DNA of 39,532 nt. Origin: Bacillota bacterium. GTDB lineage: Bacteria; Bacillota; Clostridia; Christensenellales; Aristaeellaceae. Positions within the stretch are counted from its first letter, which is position 1; each line of letters opens with the position of its first letter. The DNA is taken from assembly GCA_023411175.1 (NCBI GenBank), contig JAEYPB010000029.1, positions 1-39,532 of the forward strand, written 5' to 3'. Shown piece by piece: positions 8,010-16,248 of the stretch. The translations under genes and the position numbers were made by a program. Below the pieces are notes generated by a model, which searched no databases, was not told where the DNA came from, and saw nothing but the letters and a program-made list of their open reading frames with translations.

Positions 8010-8969
8010 CTAAAAGGAGAGATAGTAGCTGTCGTCCGGGAGCGCGCCGCCCACCGACGCCGGGTCGGCCTCGTAGAGCGCCTTCAGGTAGCCGGAGACG
8101 GCGGCCTTCATCTCGTCCCCGGTGATGCACACGATGTTGCAGGCGGGGATGGCCTTGGCCGCGACGGCGGCTTTCGCGATGCCCAACTCCTCAATCCACG
8201 CGCCCGCCTCTTCCGGGTTCTCGTTGACGTAGGCCGTGGAGGCGGCGTAGGCGTCCATGAAGGCCTTGAGCGCTTCCGGGTTCTCGTCGGCAAAGGCCTT
8301 GCGCACCGCCACCACGCCGGTGACGAGCTGGCTTCCGCCCTCCGCCTTCGCCCATTCGTCGGTCAGGCTCAGCGCCACGCGCAGCGAGGGGTTCTGGGCC
8401 ATCACCGCGGTCACATAGGGCTGCGGCAGCATCGCGATCGTCGCCTGACCGGCGGAAAGCGCCGCCGCCACCTCGGTGGCCTCGGACTTGTACTCGATGT
8501 TGAGGTCGGCGGCCGGGTCGACGCCATTGAGCCTGAGCACGTGGTTCAGCGCGTATTCGGGCGTGGTGCCCTTTCCGGTGGAGTAGACCGTCTTTCCCTT
8601 GAGGTCGGCGACGGAAGCCACCGTATCGCCCGACTCGACCACATACAAAACGCCCAGCGTGTTGACCGCGGCGATCTCAACCCCGCCCTTGGTCTTGTTC
8701 CAAAGTACGCTGGACAGGTTGCAGGGAATCAGCGCGATGTCGATCTCGCCCTTGGCGATCAGCGGCACGATTTCGTCCGCCGAGCCCGCGACGGTGAAGT
8801 TATACGCGCCGGTTGCCTTGTCGTCCTCGATCAGCTTCACAAGCCCCATCGAGGTCGGCCCCTTGAGGGAGGCCACGCTGATTTTTTCGCCCGCCTCCTC
8901 AGCGGTCACCATCTGGATGCCAAAGGCGATTACGCACAGCGCGATCAGAAGGGAAAGCACTTTTTTCAT
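8010..8969 (-). CDS. ABC importer substrate-binding protein (SsuA/NMT1-like)
   Basis: A 319-aa exported binding protein of the SsuA/ThiY-like periplasmic fold. The N-terminus is MKKVLSLLIALCVIAFG, with cleavage near VTA-EE. Family-like stretches are DLKGKTVYSTGKGTTPEYAL, the helix EVAAALSAGQATIAMLPQPY and the C-terminal hinge region. The start at 8969 is chosen because the upstream in-frame ATG (9002) precedes a non-signal segment. The cleavage region lacks a lipobox: no Cys follows a Leu-x-Ala/Gly pattern. The ligand is unknown; sulfonates, nitrate or pyrimidines are possible. Confidence 0.88.
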   Translation of the reverse strand: MKKVLSLLIALCVIAFGIQMVTAEEAGEKISVASLKGPTSMGLVKLIEDDKATGAYNFTVAGSADEIVPLIAKGEIDIALIPCNLSSVLWNKTKGGVEIAAVNTLGVLYVVESGDTVASVADLKGKTVYSTGKGTTPEYALNHVLRLNGVDPAADLNIEYKSEATEVAAALSAGQATIAMLPQPYVTAVMAQNPSLRVALSLTDEWAKAEGGSQLVTGVVAVRKAFADENPEALKAFMDAYAASTAYVNENPEEAGAWIEELGIAKAAVAAKAIPACNIVCITGDEMKAAVSGYLKALYEADPASVGGALPDDSYYLSF

Positions 8970-9007
8970 TGTTTTTTCTGCCCCATTTCGCAAAAATCTC
9001 ACCCCCC

Positions 9008-9036
9008 ATCATATACCACGAGGCAACCGCTGTCAA
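9008..9036 (-). promoter_or_regulatory. sigma-A promoter of the SsuABC-like operon
   Basis: On the minus strand TTGACA (9031-9036), a 17-bp spacer and TATGAT (9008-9013). It lies about 39 bases before the ATG at 8969. The short leader leaves no room for a riboswitch. Confidence 0.85.
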
Positions 9037-9192
9037 ACCTCACCCGGCGCGCCGGTTTCGAGAGGATCTCGTTATCCATTATTCCTGAAAAACCGGAAAA
9101 CCACGCCCGTTTCATCCGGGTTTTCCTGCGGGAGCGCGCGGCCACATGCCACAAATTTGCATCTTACGCCACTTCCCTATTCGCCGCCAATC

Positions 9193-9201
9193 TGGTATAA
9201 T
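9193..9201 (+). promoter_or_regulatory. extended -10 promoter of the nucleoside importer operon
   Basis: TGGTATAAT (9193-9201), a perfect extended -10, 55 bases before the ATG at 9257. The leader holds a small hairpin (GCCCGC 9215-9220 with GCGGGC 9224-9229) and then AGGAGG at 9242-9247. Confidence 0.75.
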
Positions 9202-9256
9202 GTATACAACCCCGGCCCGCAATGCGGGCGACATCCATTTTAGGAGGGCAGACCCA

Positions 9257-10315
9257 ATGAAGAAAACCATTTCCCTGCTTCTGGCGCTGGTTCTGAGCCT
9301 GGGCGTGTTCGCCGTAGCGCTGGCTGATTCCTACGAGATCGCCATGATCACCGACATCGGCACGATCGACGACAAGTCCTTCAACCAGGGCACCTGGGAG
9401 GCCATCAAGGCCTACGGCGATGCCAACGGCAAGACCTACAACTACTACCAGCCGTCCGCGCAGTCCACGGAAATCTACGTGGAGCGCATTGACCAGGCCG
9501 TCGCCGACGGCGCGAAGGTCATCGTGACGCCGGGCTTCCTGTTCGAAGAGCCGATCTACATCGCGCAGGACAAGTACCCGGACGTCAACTTCGTGCTGAT
9601 TGACGGCAACCCCCACAACGCGGACTACTCTGAGTTCCGCACCGAGAAGAACGCCGTGGGCATCGTGTTCGCCGAGGAGCAGTCGGGCTTCCTGGCCGGC
9701 TACGCGGCGGTGAAGGACGGCTACACCAAGCTGGGCTTCATGGGCGGCATGGCGGTTCCCGCGGTCGTCCGCTTCGGCTACGGCTTCGTGCAGGGCGCGG
9801 ACTACGCGGCCAAGGAACTGGGCCTCACGGACGTCTCCGTCAACTACAACTACACCGGCGGCTTTGACGCCACGCCCGAGGCGCAGGCCATGGCCTCGTC
9901 CTGGTACAACGACGGCGTTCAGGTGATCTTCGCCTGCGGCGGCGCGGTGGGCAACAGCGTCATGGCGGCTGCGGAAGCGGCCGGCGGCAAGGTCATCGGC
10001 GTTGACGTCGATCAGAGCAGCGAATCCGAAACCGTCATCACCTCGGCGATGAAGGGCCTCGGCGCCGCCGTCGAGCAGGCGCTGACCGCTTACTACGCGG
10101 GCTCCTTCCCGGGCGGCGAGGCGTGGGTGCTGGGCGCCGACAAGAACGGCGTGCAACTGCCGATGGCGACCTCCAGGTTTGAGAAGTTCGCCCAGGCCGA
10201 CTACGACGCCATCTTCGCCAAGCTGGCCTCCGGCGAGGTCGCCCCGCAGAAGGACGTCGTCGCCAGCGCGACGGAGCTCAACCCCGAAATCGTCAAGGTC
10301 AACCTGATCGGGTAA
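9257..10315 (+). CDS. BMP-family nucleoside-binding protein of an ABC importer
   Basis: A 352-aa binding protein of the BMP/Med family (nucleoside importers such as PnrA and YufN). Markers are ITDIGTIDDKSFNQGTWEAI, VIVTPGFLFEE, GFLAGYAAV, GFMGGMAVPAV and the hinge stretch VIFACGGAVGNSVM, then GVDVDQ. The signal peptide ends in AVALA-DS, a type I cleavage site. BMP proteins of Gram-positive bacteria are normally lipoproteins, but no Cys is present here. AGGAGG lies 9 bases before the ATG. It is the first gene of a four-gene importer, separated from the ATPase gene by a strong hairpin. Confidence 0.95.
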   Translation: MKKTISLLLALVLSLGVFAVALADSYEIAMITDIGTIDDKSFNQGTWEAIKAYGDANGKTYNYYQPSAQSTEIYVERIDQAVADGAKVIVTPGFLFEEPIYIAQDKYPDVNFVLIDGNPHNADYSEFRTEKNAVGIVFAEEQSGFLAGYAAVKDGYTKLGFMGGMAVPAVVRFGYGFVQGADYAAKELGLTDVSVNYNYTGGFDATPEAQAMASSWYNDGVQVIFACGGAVGNSVMAAAEAAGGKVIGVDVDQSSESETVITSAMKGLGAAVEQALTAYYAGSFPGGEAWVLGADKNGVQLPMATSRFEKFAQADYDAIFAKLASGEVAPQKDVVASATELNPEIVKVNLIG

Positions 10316-10330
10316 TCCCAAAGTTGAGGG

Positions 10331-10360
10331 GCAGGGGCAGATGTCACAATCTGCCCCTGC
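10331..10360 (+). terminator. intra-operon hairpin after the BMP gene (attenuator-like)
   Basis: A perfect 12-bp stem (10331-10342 with 10349-10360, arms GCAGGGGCAGAT and ATCTGCCCCTGC) with loop GTCACA, 15 bases after the BMP stop. Only a weak GTTT follows. It could stabilise the upstream mRNA or let part of transcription end there, giving more binding protein than ATPase. Confidence 0.65.
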
Positions 10361-10406
10361 GTTTGAATTCTGGCGCGGTACAGCCCGCGCGCAGGGAGTG
10401 ACCGGC

Positions 10407-11933
10407 TTGGACTACGTCATTGAGATGATCGGCATCACCAAGGATTTCCCGGGCATTCGCGCCAACGACGACATCACGCTCCGGCTCCGCCGGGGCGAGA
10501 TCCACGCGCTTCTTGGCGAAAACGGCGCGGGCAAGTCCACGCTGATGAGCGTGCTGTTTGGCCTCTACCAGCCGGACGCGGGCGAGATCCGGAGAAACGG
10601 CAAGCCCGTCGCCATCAAAAACCCCAACGACGCCAATGCGGAGGGCATCGGCATGGTGCACCAGCACTTCAAGCTCGTGCACAACATGACGGTGCTTGAG
10701 AACATCATTCTGGGCGTCGAAACGGTGCGGCGCGGCATGCTCCGCATGGACGAGGCGCGCAAGCGCGTCGTCGCGCTGTCCGAGCGGTACGGCCTTAAGA
10801 TCGACCCGGACGCAAAGATCGAGGACACCACCGTCGGCATGCAGCAACGGGCCGAAATCTTGAAAATGCTCTATCGGGACAATGAGGTTTTGATCTTTGA
10901 CGAGCCCACGGCGGTCTTGACGCCGCAGGAGATCGTGGAGCTGATGCGCATCATGCGCGGCCTCGCGGCGGAGGGCAAGTCCATCCTGTTCATCTCCCAC
11001 AAGCTCGATGAGATCAAGGAGCTGGCCGACCGCTGCACGGTCCTGCGCAAAGGCAGGTTCATCGGCACCGTGGATGTGGCGCCGGTTTCCAAGGAAGAAC
11101 TCTCCGAGATGATGGTGGGCCGAAAGGTCAACCTGTCGATCGAAAAGTCCCCCGCCAAGCCGGGCGAGCCGGTTCTGGCGCTCGAGAACGTTTCGATGCG
11201 CGCACGGGACCACCACAAACTCGTTTTAAATGATGTCAGCTTCACCGTGCGCCGGGGCGAGATCGTGACCATCGCCGGCATCGACGGCAACGGCCAGAGC
11301 GAGCTGGTCTACGCGATCTCCGGCCTCGCCGCGCCGGATTCCGGAAGAATCCTGTTAAAAGGCGCGGACATCGCCCGCGCGCCCATCCGCCGCCGAAACG
11401 ACCTGAAGCTCTCCCACATTCCGGAGGACCGGCACAAGCACGGGCTGGTGCTGGACTTTACGCTCTCGGAAAACCTGGTGCTCAAGAGCTACCAGACGGG
11501 CGAGTACCAAAACCGCGGCTTCATCCGGTTTGACCGGGTGGCGCAGCACGCGGACGAATTGATCGAGCGCTTCGACATCCGCTCCGGCCAGGGCGCGGCC
11601 ACCGTCGCACGCTCCATGTCCGGCGGCAACCAGCAAAAGGCCATCGTCGCCCGGGAGATCAGCCTGGAGCCGGACCTTCTGATCGCGGTGCAGCCCACGC
11701 GCGGCCTCGATGTGGGCGCCATCGAATACATCCACCGTCAGCTGGTGGAGGCACGGGACAGGGGCTGCGCGGTACTGCTCATCTCGCTGGAGCTGGACGA
11801 GGTCAAATCGCTTTCCGATCAAATCCTCGTGATCTTCGAGGGCCGCATCGTGGCCGCGGTCGATCCGGAGCGCGCGTCCATTCAGGAAATCGGCCTGTAC
11901 ATGGCCGGTTCGAAAGGGGGGAGCGCCTCGTGA
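10407..11933 (+). CDS. nucleoside ABC importer ATPase with two ABC domains (YufO-like)
   Basis: A 508-aa protein with two tandem ABC domains. The first has Walker A GENGAGKST, Walker B LIFDEPTAVL and ISHKLDE. The second has the degenerate P-loop GIDGNGQSE, signature MSGGNQQK and Walker B LLIAVQPTRGLD, the pattern of sugar/nucleoside importers (RbsA, YufO). The TTG start at 10407 is chosen because GGGAG lies 9 bases upstream and the protein then begins MDYVIEMIGITKDFPGI, as in relatives. The ATG at 10341 sits inside the hairpin and has no good ribosome site. It overlaps the next gene by four bases (GTGA). Confidence 0.93.
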   Translation: MDYVIEMIGITKDFPGIRANDDITLRLRRGEIHALLGENGAGKSTLMSVLFGLYQPDAGEIRRNGKPVAIKNPNDANAEGIGMVHQHFKLVHNMTVLENIILGVETVRRGMLRMDEARKRVVALSERYGLKIDPDAKIEDTTVGMQQRAEILKMLYRDNEVLIFDEPTAVLTPQEIVELMRIMRGLAAEGKSILFISHKLDEIKELADRCTVLRKGRFIGTVDVAPVSKEELSEMMVGRKVNLSIEKSPAKPGEPVLALENVSMRARDHHKLVLNDVSFTVRRGEIVTIAGIDGNGQSELVYAISGLAAPDSGRILLKGADIARAPIRRRNDLKLSHIPEDRHKHGLVLDFTLSENLVLKSYQTGEYQNRGFIRFDRVAQHADELIERFDIRSGQGAATVARSMSGGNQQKAIVAREISLEPDLLIAVQPTRGLDVGAIEYIHRQLVEARDRGCAVLLISLELDEVKSLSDQILVIFEGRIVAAVDPERASIQEIGLYMAGSKGGSAS

Positions 11934-13045
11934 AGAAGGGCATGAAAAACGCGTCCGCGTCGCTGATCGCGATCCTCGCGGGGCTTCTGGCGGGCTTTCT
12001 GATTCTTCTTTTTTCAAAACCGGAAAGCGCCTTCCAGGGCCTTCTCATCATCCTGAAGGGCGGTTTCAACAACGGCATGAAGGGCGTCGGACAGGTGTTC
12101 TACCTCGCCACGCCGCTGATTATGACCGGGCTCTCGGTGGGCTTCGCCTTCAAAACCGGCCTTTTCAACATCGGCGCGCCTGGCCAGCTGATGGTTGGCG
12201 GTGCCGTTTCGGTGTGGGTCGGCTGCACGTGGACATTCCTGCCCGGTGGGCTTCACTGGGTGGTCGGCATCCTGGCGGGTATGATCGCGGGGGGCATCTG
12301 GGGACTTGTGCCGGGCATTTTCAAGGCCCTGCTCAACGTCAACGAGGTCATCTCGTCCATCATGATGAACTACATCGGCATGTACGGCATCAATTTCATG
12401 ATCCGCGGCTCCGCGATCTTTGACTCCACCAAGAACCAGACGAAAAATGTGGCCGCGTCGGCGGTCATCCCGAAGGGCGGGCTGGACAAGATCTTCTACA
12501 ACCTCACCGGCAAGTACGTGGACGTGTCCAGCGTCAACGCAGGCATCCTGGTCGCCATCGTGCTGGCGGTGGTGATGTACGTGCTGCTGAACAAGACCAC
12601 CTTCGGCTATGAGCTTCGCGCCTGCGGCTTCAACAAAAACGCCGCCCGCTACGCCGGCATCAGCGAGAAGCGCACGATCGTCCTTTCGATGGTTCTGGCC
12701 GGCGCGCTGGCGGGCACGGCGGGCGCGCTGATGTACCTGGCCCCGGCCAGCGGCATGCACATCCACGTTGCGGAGGTCCTCTCCGCGCAGGGCTTCAACG
12801 GCATCCCGGTGGCGCTCCTGGGCCTTTCAAACCCCATCGGCATCATCTTCTCGGCGCTGTTCGTCGCCTACATCTCGGTGGGCGGAACGTATCTGCAGAG
12901 CCTCAAGTACATGCAGGAAGTCATCGACATCATCATCGCGATGGTCATCTACTTCAGCGCGTTCTCGCTTCTGGTTCGGGATCTTATCTCGCGGGCCGGC
13001 GTGCGCAGGGCGCGGCGCGGCGAGACCGGGGAGGGGGGCGCGTAA
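11930..13045 (+). CDS. nucleoside ABC importer permease 1 (YufP-like)
   Basis: A 371-aa multi-pass membrane protein of the BMP-associated permease family (branched-chain amino acid/sugar permease fold). Recognisable stretches are FKTGLFNIGAPGQLMVGG, NEVISSIMMNYIG and FNGIPVALLG. GTG start at 11930 overlapping the ATPase stop; the TAA overlaps the next ATG by one base. Together with the next gene it forms the heteromeric channel. Confidence 0.93.
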   Translation: MKKGMKNASASLIAILAGLLAGFLILLFSKPESAFQGLLIILKGGFNNGMKGVGQVFYLATPLIMTGLSVGFAFKTGLFNIGAPGQLMVGGAVSVWVGCTWTFLPGGLHWVVGILAGMIAGGIWGLVPGIFKALLNVNEVISSIMMNYIGMYGINFMIRGSAIFDSTKNQTKNVAASAVIPKGGLDKIFYNLTGKYVDVSSVNAGILVAIVLAVVMYVLLNKTTFGYELRACGFNKNAARYAGISEKRTIVLSMVLAGALAGTAGALMYLAPASGMHIHVAEVLSAQGFNGIPVALLGLSNPIGIIFSALFVAYISVGGTYLQSLKYMQEVIDIIIAMVIYFSAFSLLVRDLISRAGVRRARRGETGEGGA

Positions 13046-14004
13046 TGGATACGATCTTCTTTCTTTTCCAGCAGATGATGTTCTTCTCGATCCCGCTTCT
13101 GATCGTGGCGCTGGGCGGCATGTTCTCCGAGCGCAGCGGCGTGGTCAACATCGCCCTCGAGGGCATCATGGTGATGGGCGCGTTCGCGTCGATCTTCTTC
13201 ATCAACAGGACGCAGGGCGTCATCAGCGGGCAGGGACAGCTGATCCTCGCCATCCTGATCGCCGCGGGCGCGGGGCTTGTCTTTTCCTTCTTCCACGCCT
13301 ACGCGGCGGTGTCCCTTAGGTCCGACCAGACCATCTCCGGCACCGCGCTCAATATGTTCGCGCCGGCCTTCTCGATCTACATGGCCCGCTCGCTGCAGGC
13401 GAACGGCGTTCAGCAGATCCAGTTCACCAACACCTTCTTCATTCAAAAGGTGCCGGTGCTGGGGGACATTCCTTTCCTGGGCCCGCTCCTGTTCCGCAAC
13501 TGCTACATCACCACCTATGTAGGGCTCGTGATCCTCGCCGTCGCGGCGTTCGTCCTGTACAAGACCCGCTTCGGCCTCCGGCTTCGCTCCTGCGGAGAGC
13601 ACCCGCAGGCGGCGGACAGCGTAGGCATCAACGTCTACAAAATCCGCTATGCGGGCGTCTTGATCTCCGGCGCGCTGGCCGGGCTTGGCGGCCTCGTGTT
13701 CGTGGTGCCGACCTCCACCAACTTCAACGCCACGGTGGCCGGCTACGGCTTCCTGGCGCTTGCGGTTCTGATCTTCGGCCAGTGGAAGCCGCTTCGGATC
13801 CTTCTGTCCGCGCTGTTCTTCGGGCTTATGAAGACCATCGCGGCGGCGTACTCCGGCATCCCCGGCCTCCAGAGCCTACCGATCTCGTCGGACATCTACA
13901 AGATGATCCCCTACATCGCCACGCTGATCGTGCTGGCGTTCACCAGCGCCAAGTCCCAGGCGCCCCGCGCCAGCGGCGTGCCCTACGACAAGAGCACGCG
14001 GTAA
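13045..14004 (+). CDS. nucleoside ABC importer permease 2 (YufQ-like)
   Basis: A 319-aa multi-pass membrane protein, the second permease of the importer. Family marks are GGMFSERSGVVNIALEGIM near the N-terminus, SDQTISGTALNMFAP, and RSCGEHPQAADSVGINVYK ahead of RYAGVLISGALAGLGG. It starts on the TAATG overlap with permease 1. The four importer genes are in the standard order: binding protein, ATPase, permease, permease. Confidence 0.93.
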   Translation: MDTIFFLFQQMMFFSIPLLIVALGGMFSERSGVVNIALEGIMVMGAFASIFFINRTQGVISGQGQLILAILIAAGAGLVFSFFHAYAAVSLRSDQTISGTALNMFAPAFSIYMARSLQANGVQQIQFTNTFFIQKVPVLGDIPFLGPLLFRNCYITTYVGLVILAVAAFVLYKTRFGLRLRSCGEHPQAADSVGINVYKIRYAGVLISGALAGLGGLVFVVPTSTNFNATVAGYGFLALAVLIFGQWKPLRILLSALFFGLMKTIAAAYSGIPGLQSLPISSDIYKMIPYIATLIVLAFTSAKSQAPRASGVPYDKSTR

Positions 14005-14090
14005 TCAAAGAAGCGGCGGAGGGTTTCGCCCGCCGGTACTTGGGATGATTCCCCCGAACGCTACGCAAAATAATCCACGAGGTGATCCCC

Positions 14091-14546
14091 ATGAAAATTG
14101 CGCTCGCATCCGACCACGCCGCCGCCGAACTTCGGGAAACTGTCCGCGCCCATCTCGAGGCGCGGGGGCTTCGGCCGGTGGTCTACGACATCACGGAACC
14201 CCGCCCCACCGACGATTACCCCGTCTACGCCGACATGGCCGCCCGCGCGGTGGCCGAAGGGGCGTGTGACCTGGGCATCCTCATCTGCGGTACGGGCATC
14301 GGCATGAGCCTCTCGGCCAACAAAATTCCCGGCATCCGCGCCGCGGTCTGCTCGGAGCCCTACAGCGCCAAAATGGCCCGCGCCCACAACAACTGCAACA
14401 TCCTGTGCTTCGGCGCCCGGGTGGTGGGCAGCGAGCTGGCCAAGATGATCGTGGATACCTACCTGGACACCCCTTTTGAGGGCGGGCGGCACCAGCGCCG
14501 CGTGGACATGATCATGAAAATTGAAAAGGACGGGTTCCTGGAATAA
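14091..14546 (+). CDS. rpiB: ribose-5-phosphate isomerase B
   Basis: A 151-aa enzyme that interconverts ribose 5-phosphate and ribulose 5-phosphate. Motifs are ASDHAAAEL at the N-terminus, CGTGIGMS with the catalytic Cys, RAHNNCNILCFGARV with the ring-opening His, and FEGGRHQRRVD. Length is normal for the family. The start at 14091 is chosen by GAGGTG 6 bases upstream. It lies 86 bases after the nucleoside permease with no terminator between, so ribose released from imported nucleosides may be routed through it; this link is inference from position. Confidence 0.96.
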   Translation: MKIALASDHAAAELRETVRAHLEARGLRPVVYDITEPRPTDDYPVYADMAARAVAEGACDLGILICGTGIGMSLSANKIPGIRAAVCSEPYSAKMARAHNNCNILCFGARVVGSELAKMIVDTYLDTPFEGGRHQRRVDMIMKIEKDGFLE

Positions 14547-14550
14547 CCCT

Positions 14551-14582
14551 CGGGGCCGCGGACATTTCCGCGGCCCCGATTT
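14551..14582 (+). terminator. rho-independent-type terminator after rpiB
   Basis: A 12-bp stem (14551-14562 with 14567-14578), loop CATT, followed by ATTTAT. It lies four bases after the rpiB stop. Confidence 0.8.
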
Positions 14583-14660
14583 ATCTGTGGCTTCCGAATT
14601 ATGAAACCTGCCCGCCACTTCAATCTTTTCCGGTTCAAAGTTCCGGCGTCTCCTCGGCTC

Positions 14661-14974
14661 TCAATCAAATCCGGCGGCGTGTACGCCGGGTTTGGCTTTC
14701 CCCCAAAGACCGAGCGTCAGCAGATTTTCATTGCCCTGCGTAGCCAGAAAATCATTCCCTTTCCGGTTTCCGCCCGGAAACGCCACCGCGTTTCACGCCC
14801 GCAATTTCCATCCTTTCCGGCGACAGGCGCGCCGGAAACGCATTTCATCCATCAGTGCGCACACTGGTGGATGAAATATTTCCTTAAGTCAGCGAGACGC
14901 CCGGAAATCCCGAAGGATTTCTGGCGAGCGCAGGAATCTCTGCGCACCGAAAAATCCTTTGGAGTTTTCGGTGC
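14661..14974 (+). repeat. structured intergenic element, copy A (hairpin chain)
   Basis: This copy lies between convergent rpiB and the DUF4363 gene. P1 (14666-14694) has a 6-bp stem, a 3-nt left bulge, CGGCG/CGCCG and a TGTA loop. A 147-nt insert (14695-14841) absent from copy B carries its own hairpins, including TTTCCGG/CCGGAAA (14760-14780) and TTTCCGGCG/CGCCGGAAA (14814-14838). P2 (14842-14877) has a 16-bp stem with a CGCA loop. A 52-nt block (14882-14933), about 75% identical to copy B, contains P3 (CGCC/GGCG outside GAAATCC/GGATTTC). P4 (14944-14974) has a 14-pair stem with one mismatch and a 3-nt loop. Stems differ from copy B by compensatory changes. Three of four non-canonical pairs that discriminate strand are G.U on the plus strand, so a plus-strand RNA is favoured. 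P4 abuts the DUF4363 stop codon. No gene lies in 14547-14973. Confidence 0.75.
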
Positions 14975-15357
14975 TACAATACATTCCCCCACCACACCCG
15001 CTCCTGCTGGCGAATGTGGTCCAGCATCTCCATCAAAAGCGCCATGGACTTGTAGTAGTCGTCCATGTGGTCGCGCCGAAGGCTTACCTCCGCCTCGGTG
15101 TACCGTTCGGCCACGGCATGCATGTCGTCATGGGAGATCAGCATTTCAAGGAACACCTGATGCCGCTGCCACTCCGTCGCCAACTGGGTCATCTTCTCAA
15201 TGGCGGCTTCGATCTGCCCTTGATCCGCCATGTCTTCCGCCTGCATCGCCAGCTCCTCCACCTGCCCCACGGCGTGGCCCACCACCAGAAAACTGGTGAC
15301 GCTAAAACCCACCGCCACCACCAGGACTACGATTATGCCGATCAGTTTCGCCCGCAT
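14974..15357 (-). CDS. DUF4363 family protein
   Basis: A 127-aa protein with one N-terminal membrane segment (residues 5-25) and a helical outer domain ending in RQQERVWWGN. This family is commonly found directly downstream of a DUF421 protein in Clostridia, as here (the TAATG junction at 15355-15359 overlaps by one base). No enzymatic residues are evident. The function is unknown; an accessory role to DUF421 is inferred only from the constant pairing. Confidence 0.85.
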   Translation of the reverse strand: MRAKLIGIIVVLVVAVGFSVTSFLVVGHAVGQVEELAMQAEDMADQGQIEAAIEKMTQLATEWQRHQVFLEMLISHDDMHAVAERYTEAEVSLRRDHMDDYYKSMALLMEMLDHIRQQERVWWGNVL

Positions 15358-16073
15358 TACCAGACGACCTCCTGACTCGTCATCGCGCGGATATGCAGGA
15401 TGCTTCCCCGCATATCCTGCACGTGCAGCCCGCCCTGGGTGTCGAGGCTTGCGATCAGCACGCCGGAGATATCCAGCCCGTAATGTCTGATTAGCGCATC
15501 AAGCCATTCCTCGTCCTTTCCGGACATGGACAGATTATGCCGTTGGAGCCTGCCGTTTTCTATCAGCACCAGCGGCAGCCCTTCGTAGCCGGGGGACAGC
15601 TTCAGGTCCTCCGCCGTCACGGTGCGCTTGGCCGCGTGGGGGAAGGCGGTGATGTTGCCGTCCGTCTCGACGATGGCGGTACCGCAGCTGCTGGGATCCA
15701 AAATGCCCGCCTCCCGGAGCCCCTCCTGAAGGTCCGAAAGGCTCAGGCAAAGGCGGTTCAATTCGTTCCGGTCGATGACGCCGCGGTTCACCACGACGGA
15801 CGGCTTCCCGGAGATGAACGCGCGTATGCGGTCGCTCTTGAGACAGGCAAGGGTCAGCGCGCCATTCACCACGTACAGCGCGAGAATCGGAATCAGGCCG
15901 TGCAGAAGCGGCGTGGACACGTCCGCCATCGGCGTTGCAAGAAGATCCGCGACCATGATCGCCAGCGCGAATTCATAGGGCTGGAACTGGCCAAGCTGAT
16001 GCTTGCCCGTGGCACGCATGGTGGTGACCATCGTAAGGTACAGGATGATCGCCCGGAAGAAAATGGTCAGCAA
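15357..16073 (-). CDS. DUF421 (YetF/YcaP-like) membrane protein
   Basis: A 238-aa protein. The N-terminus holds three hydrophobic segments with the family motif ATGKHQLGQFQPYEFALAIM; the C-terminal part is a small cytoplasmic alpha/beta domain (KPSVVVNRGVIDRNELNRL, LIENGRLQRHNLSMSG). The TTG at 16073 is the best start: the protein then begins MLTIFFRAIILYL as in relatives and a GGGAGG site lies upstream. An in-frame ATG at 16175 would add 34 residues that do not fit the family. Paired with DUF4363 downstream. Role unknown; relatives occur near sporulation or stress genes. Confidence 0.88.
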   Translation of the reverse strand: MLTIFFRAIILYLTMVTTMRATGKHQLGQFQPYEFALAIMVADLLATPMADVSTPLLHGLIPILALYVVNGALTLACLKSDRIRAFISGKPSVVVNRGVIDRNELNRLCLSLSDLQEGLREAGILDPSSCGTAIVETDGNITAFPHAAKRTVTAEDLKLSPGYEGLPLVLIENGRLQRHNLSMSGKDEEWLDALIRHYGLDISGVLIASLDTQGGLHVQDMRGSILHIRAMTSQEVVW

Positions 16074-16248
16074 AGCCCTCCACCTCCCGGACAAGTGTGG
16101 CAAGTTGGGGCATAATCCATACATTTTCCGGAACTTTGGCGCGCCGCGCTTGCAATTCTCGCGGAAATGGGGCAAACTATTCGTAAGGGCGGCAAGATTT
16201 CATGCCGCCGGTCATACACTTGAACGCGACAGGAAATGAGGTGTTTGC

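Noticed and set aside
9040..9140. Possible third copy of the structured element upstream of the SsuABC-like promoter
   Set aside because: It has a GGAAAACC/GGTTTTCC hairpin and a short similarity to the conserved block, but no P1 or P2 and no convincing alignment.
7233..9200. 655-codon plus-strand frame across the SsuABC-like operon
   Set aside because: An antisense shadow rich in R, H and Q with no domain. The minus strand encodes three recognisable transporter subunits.
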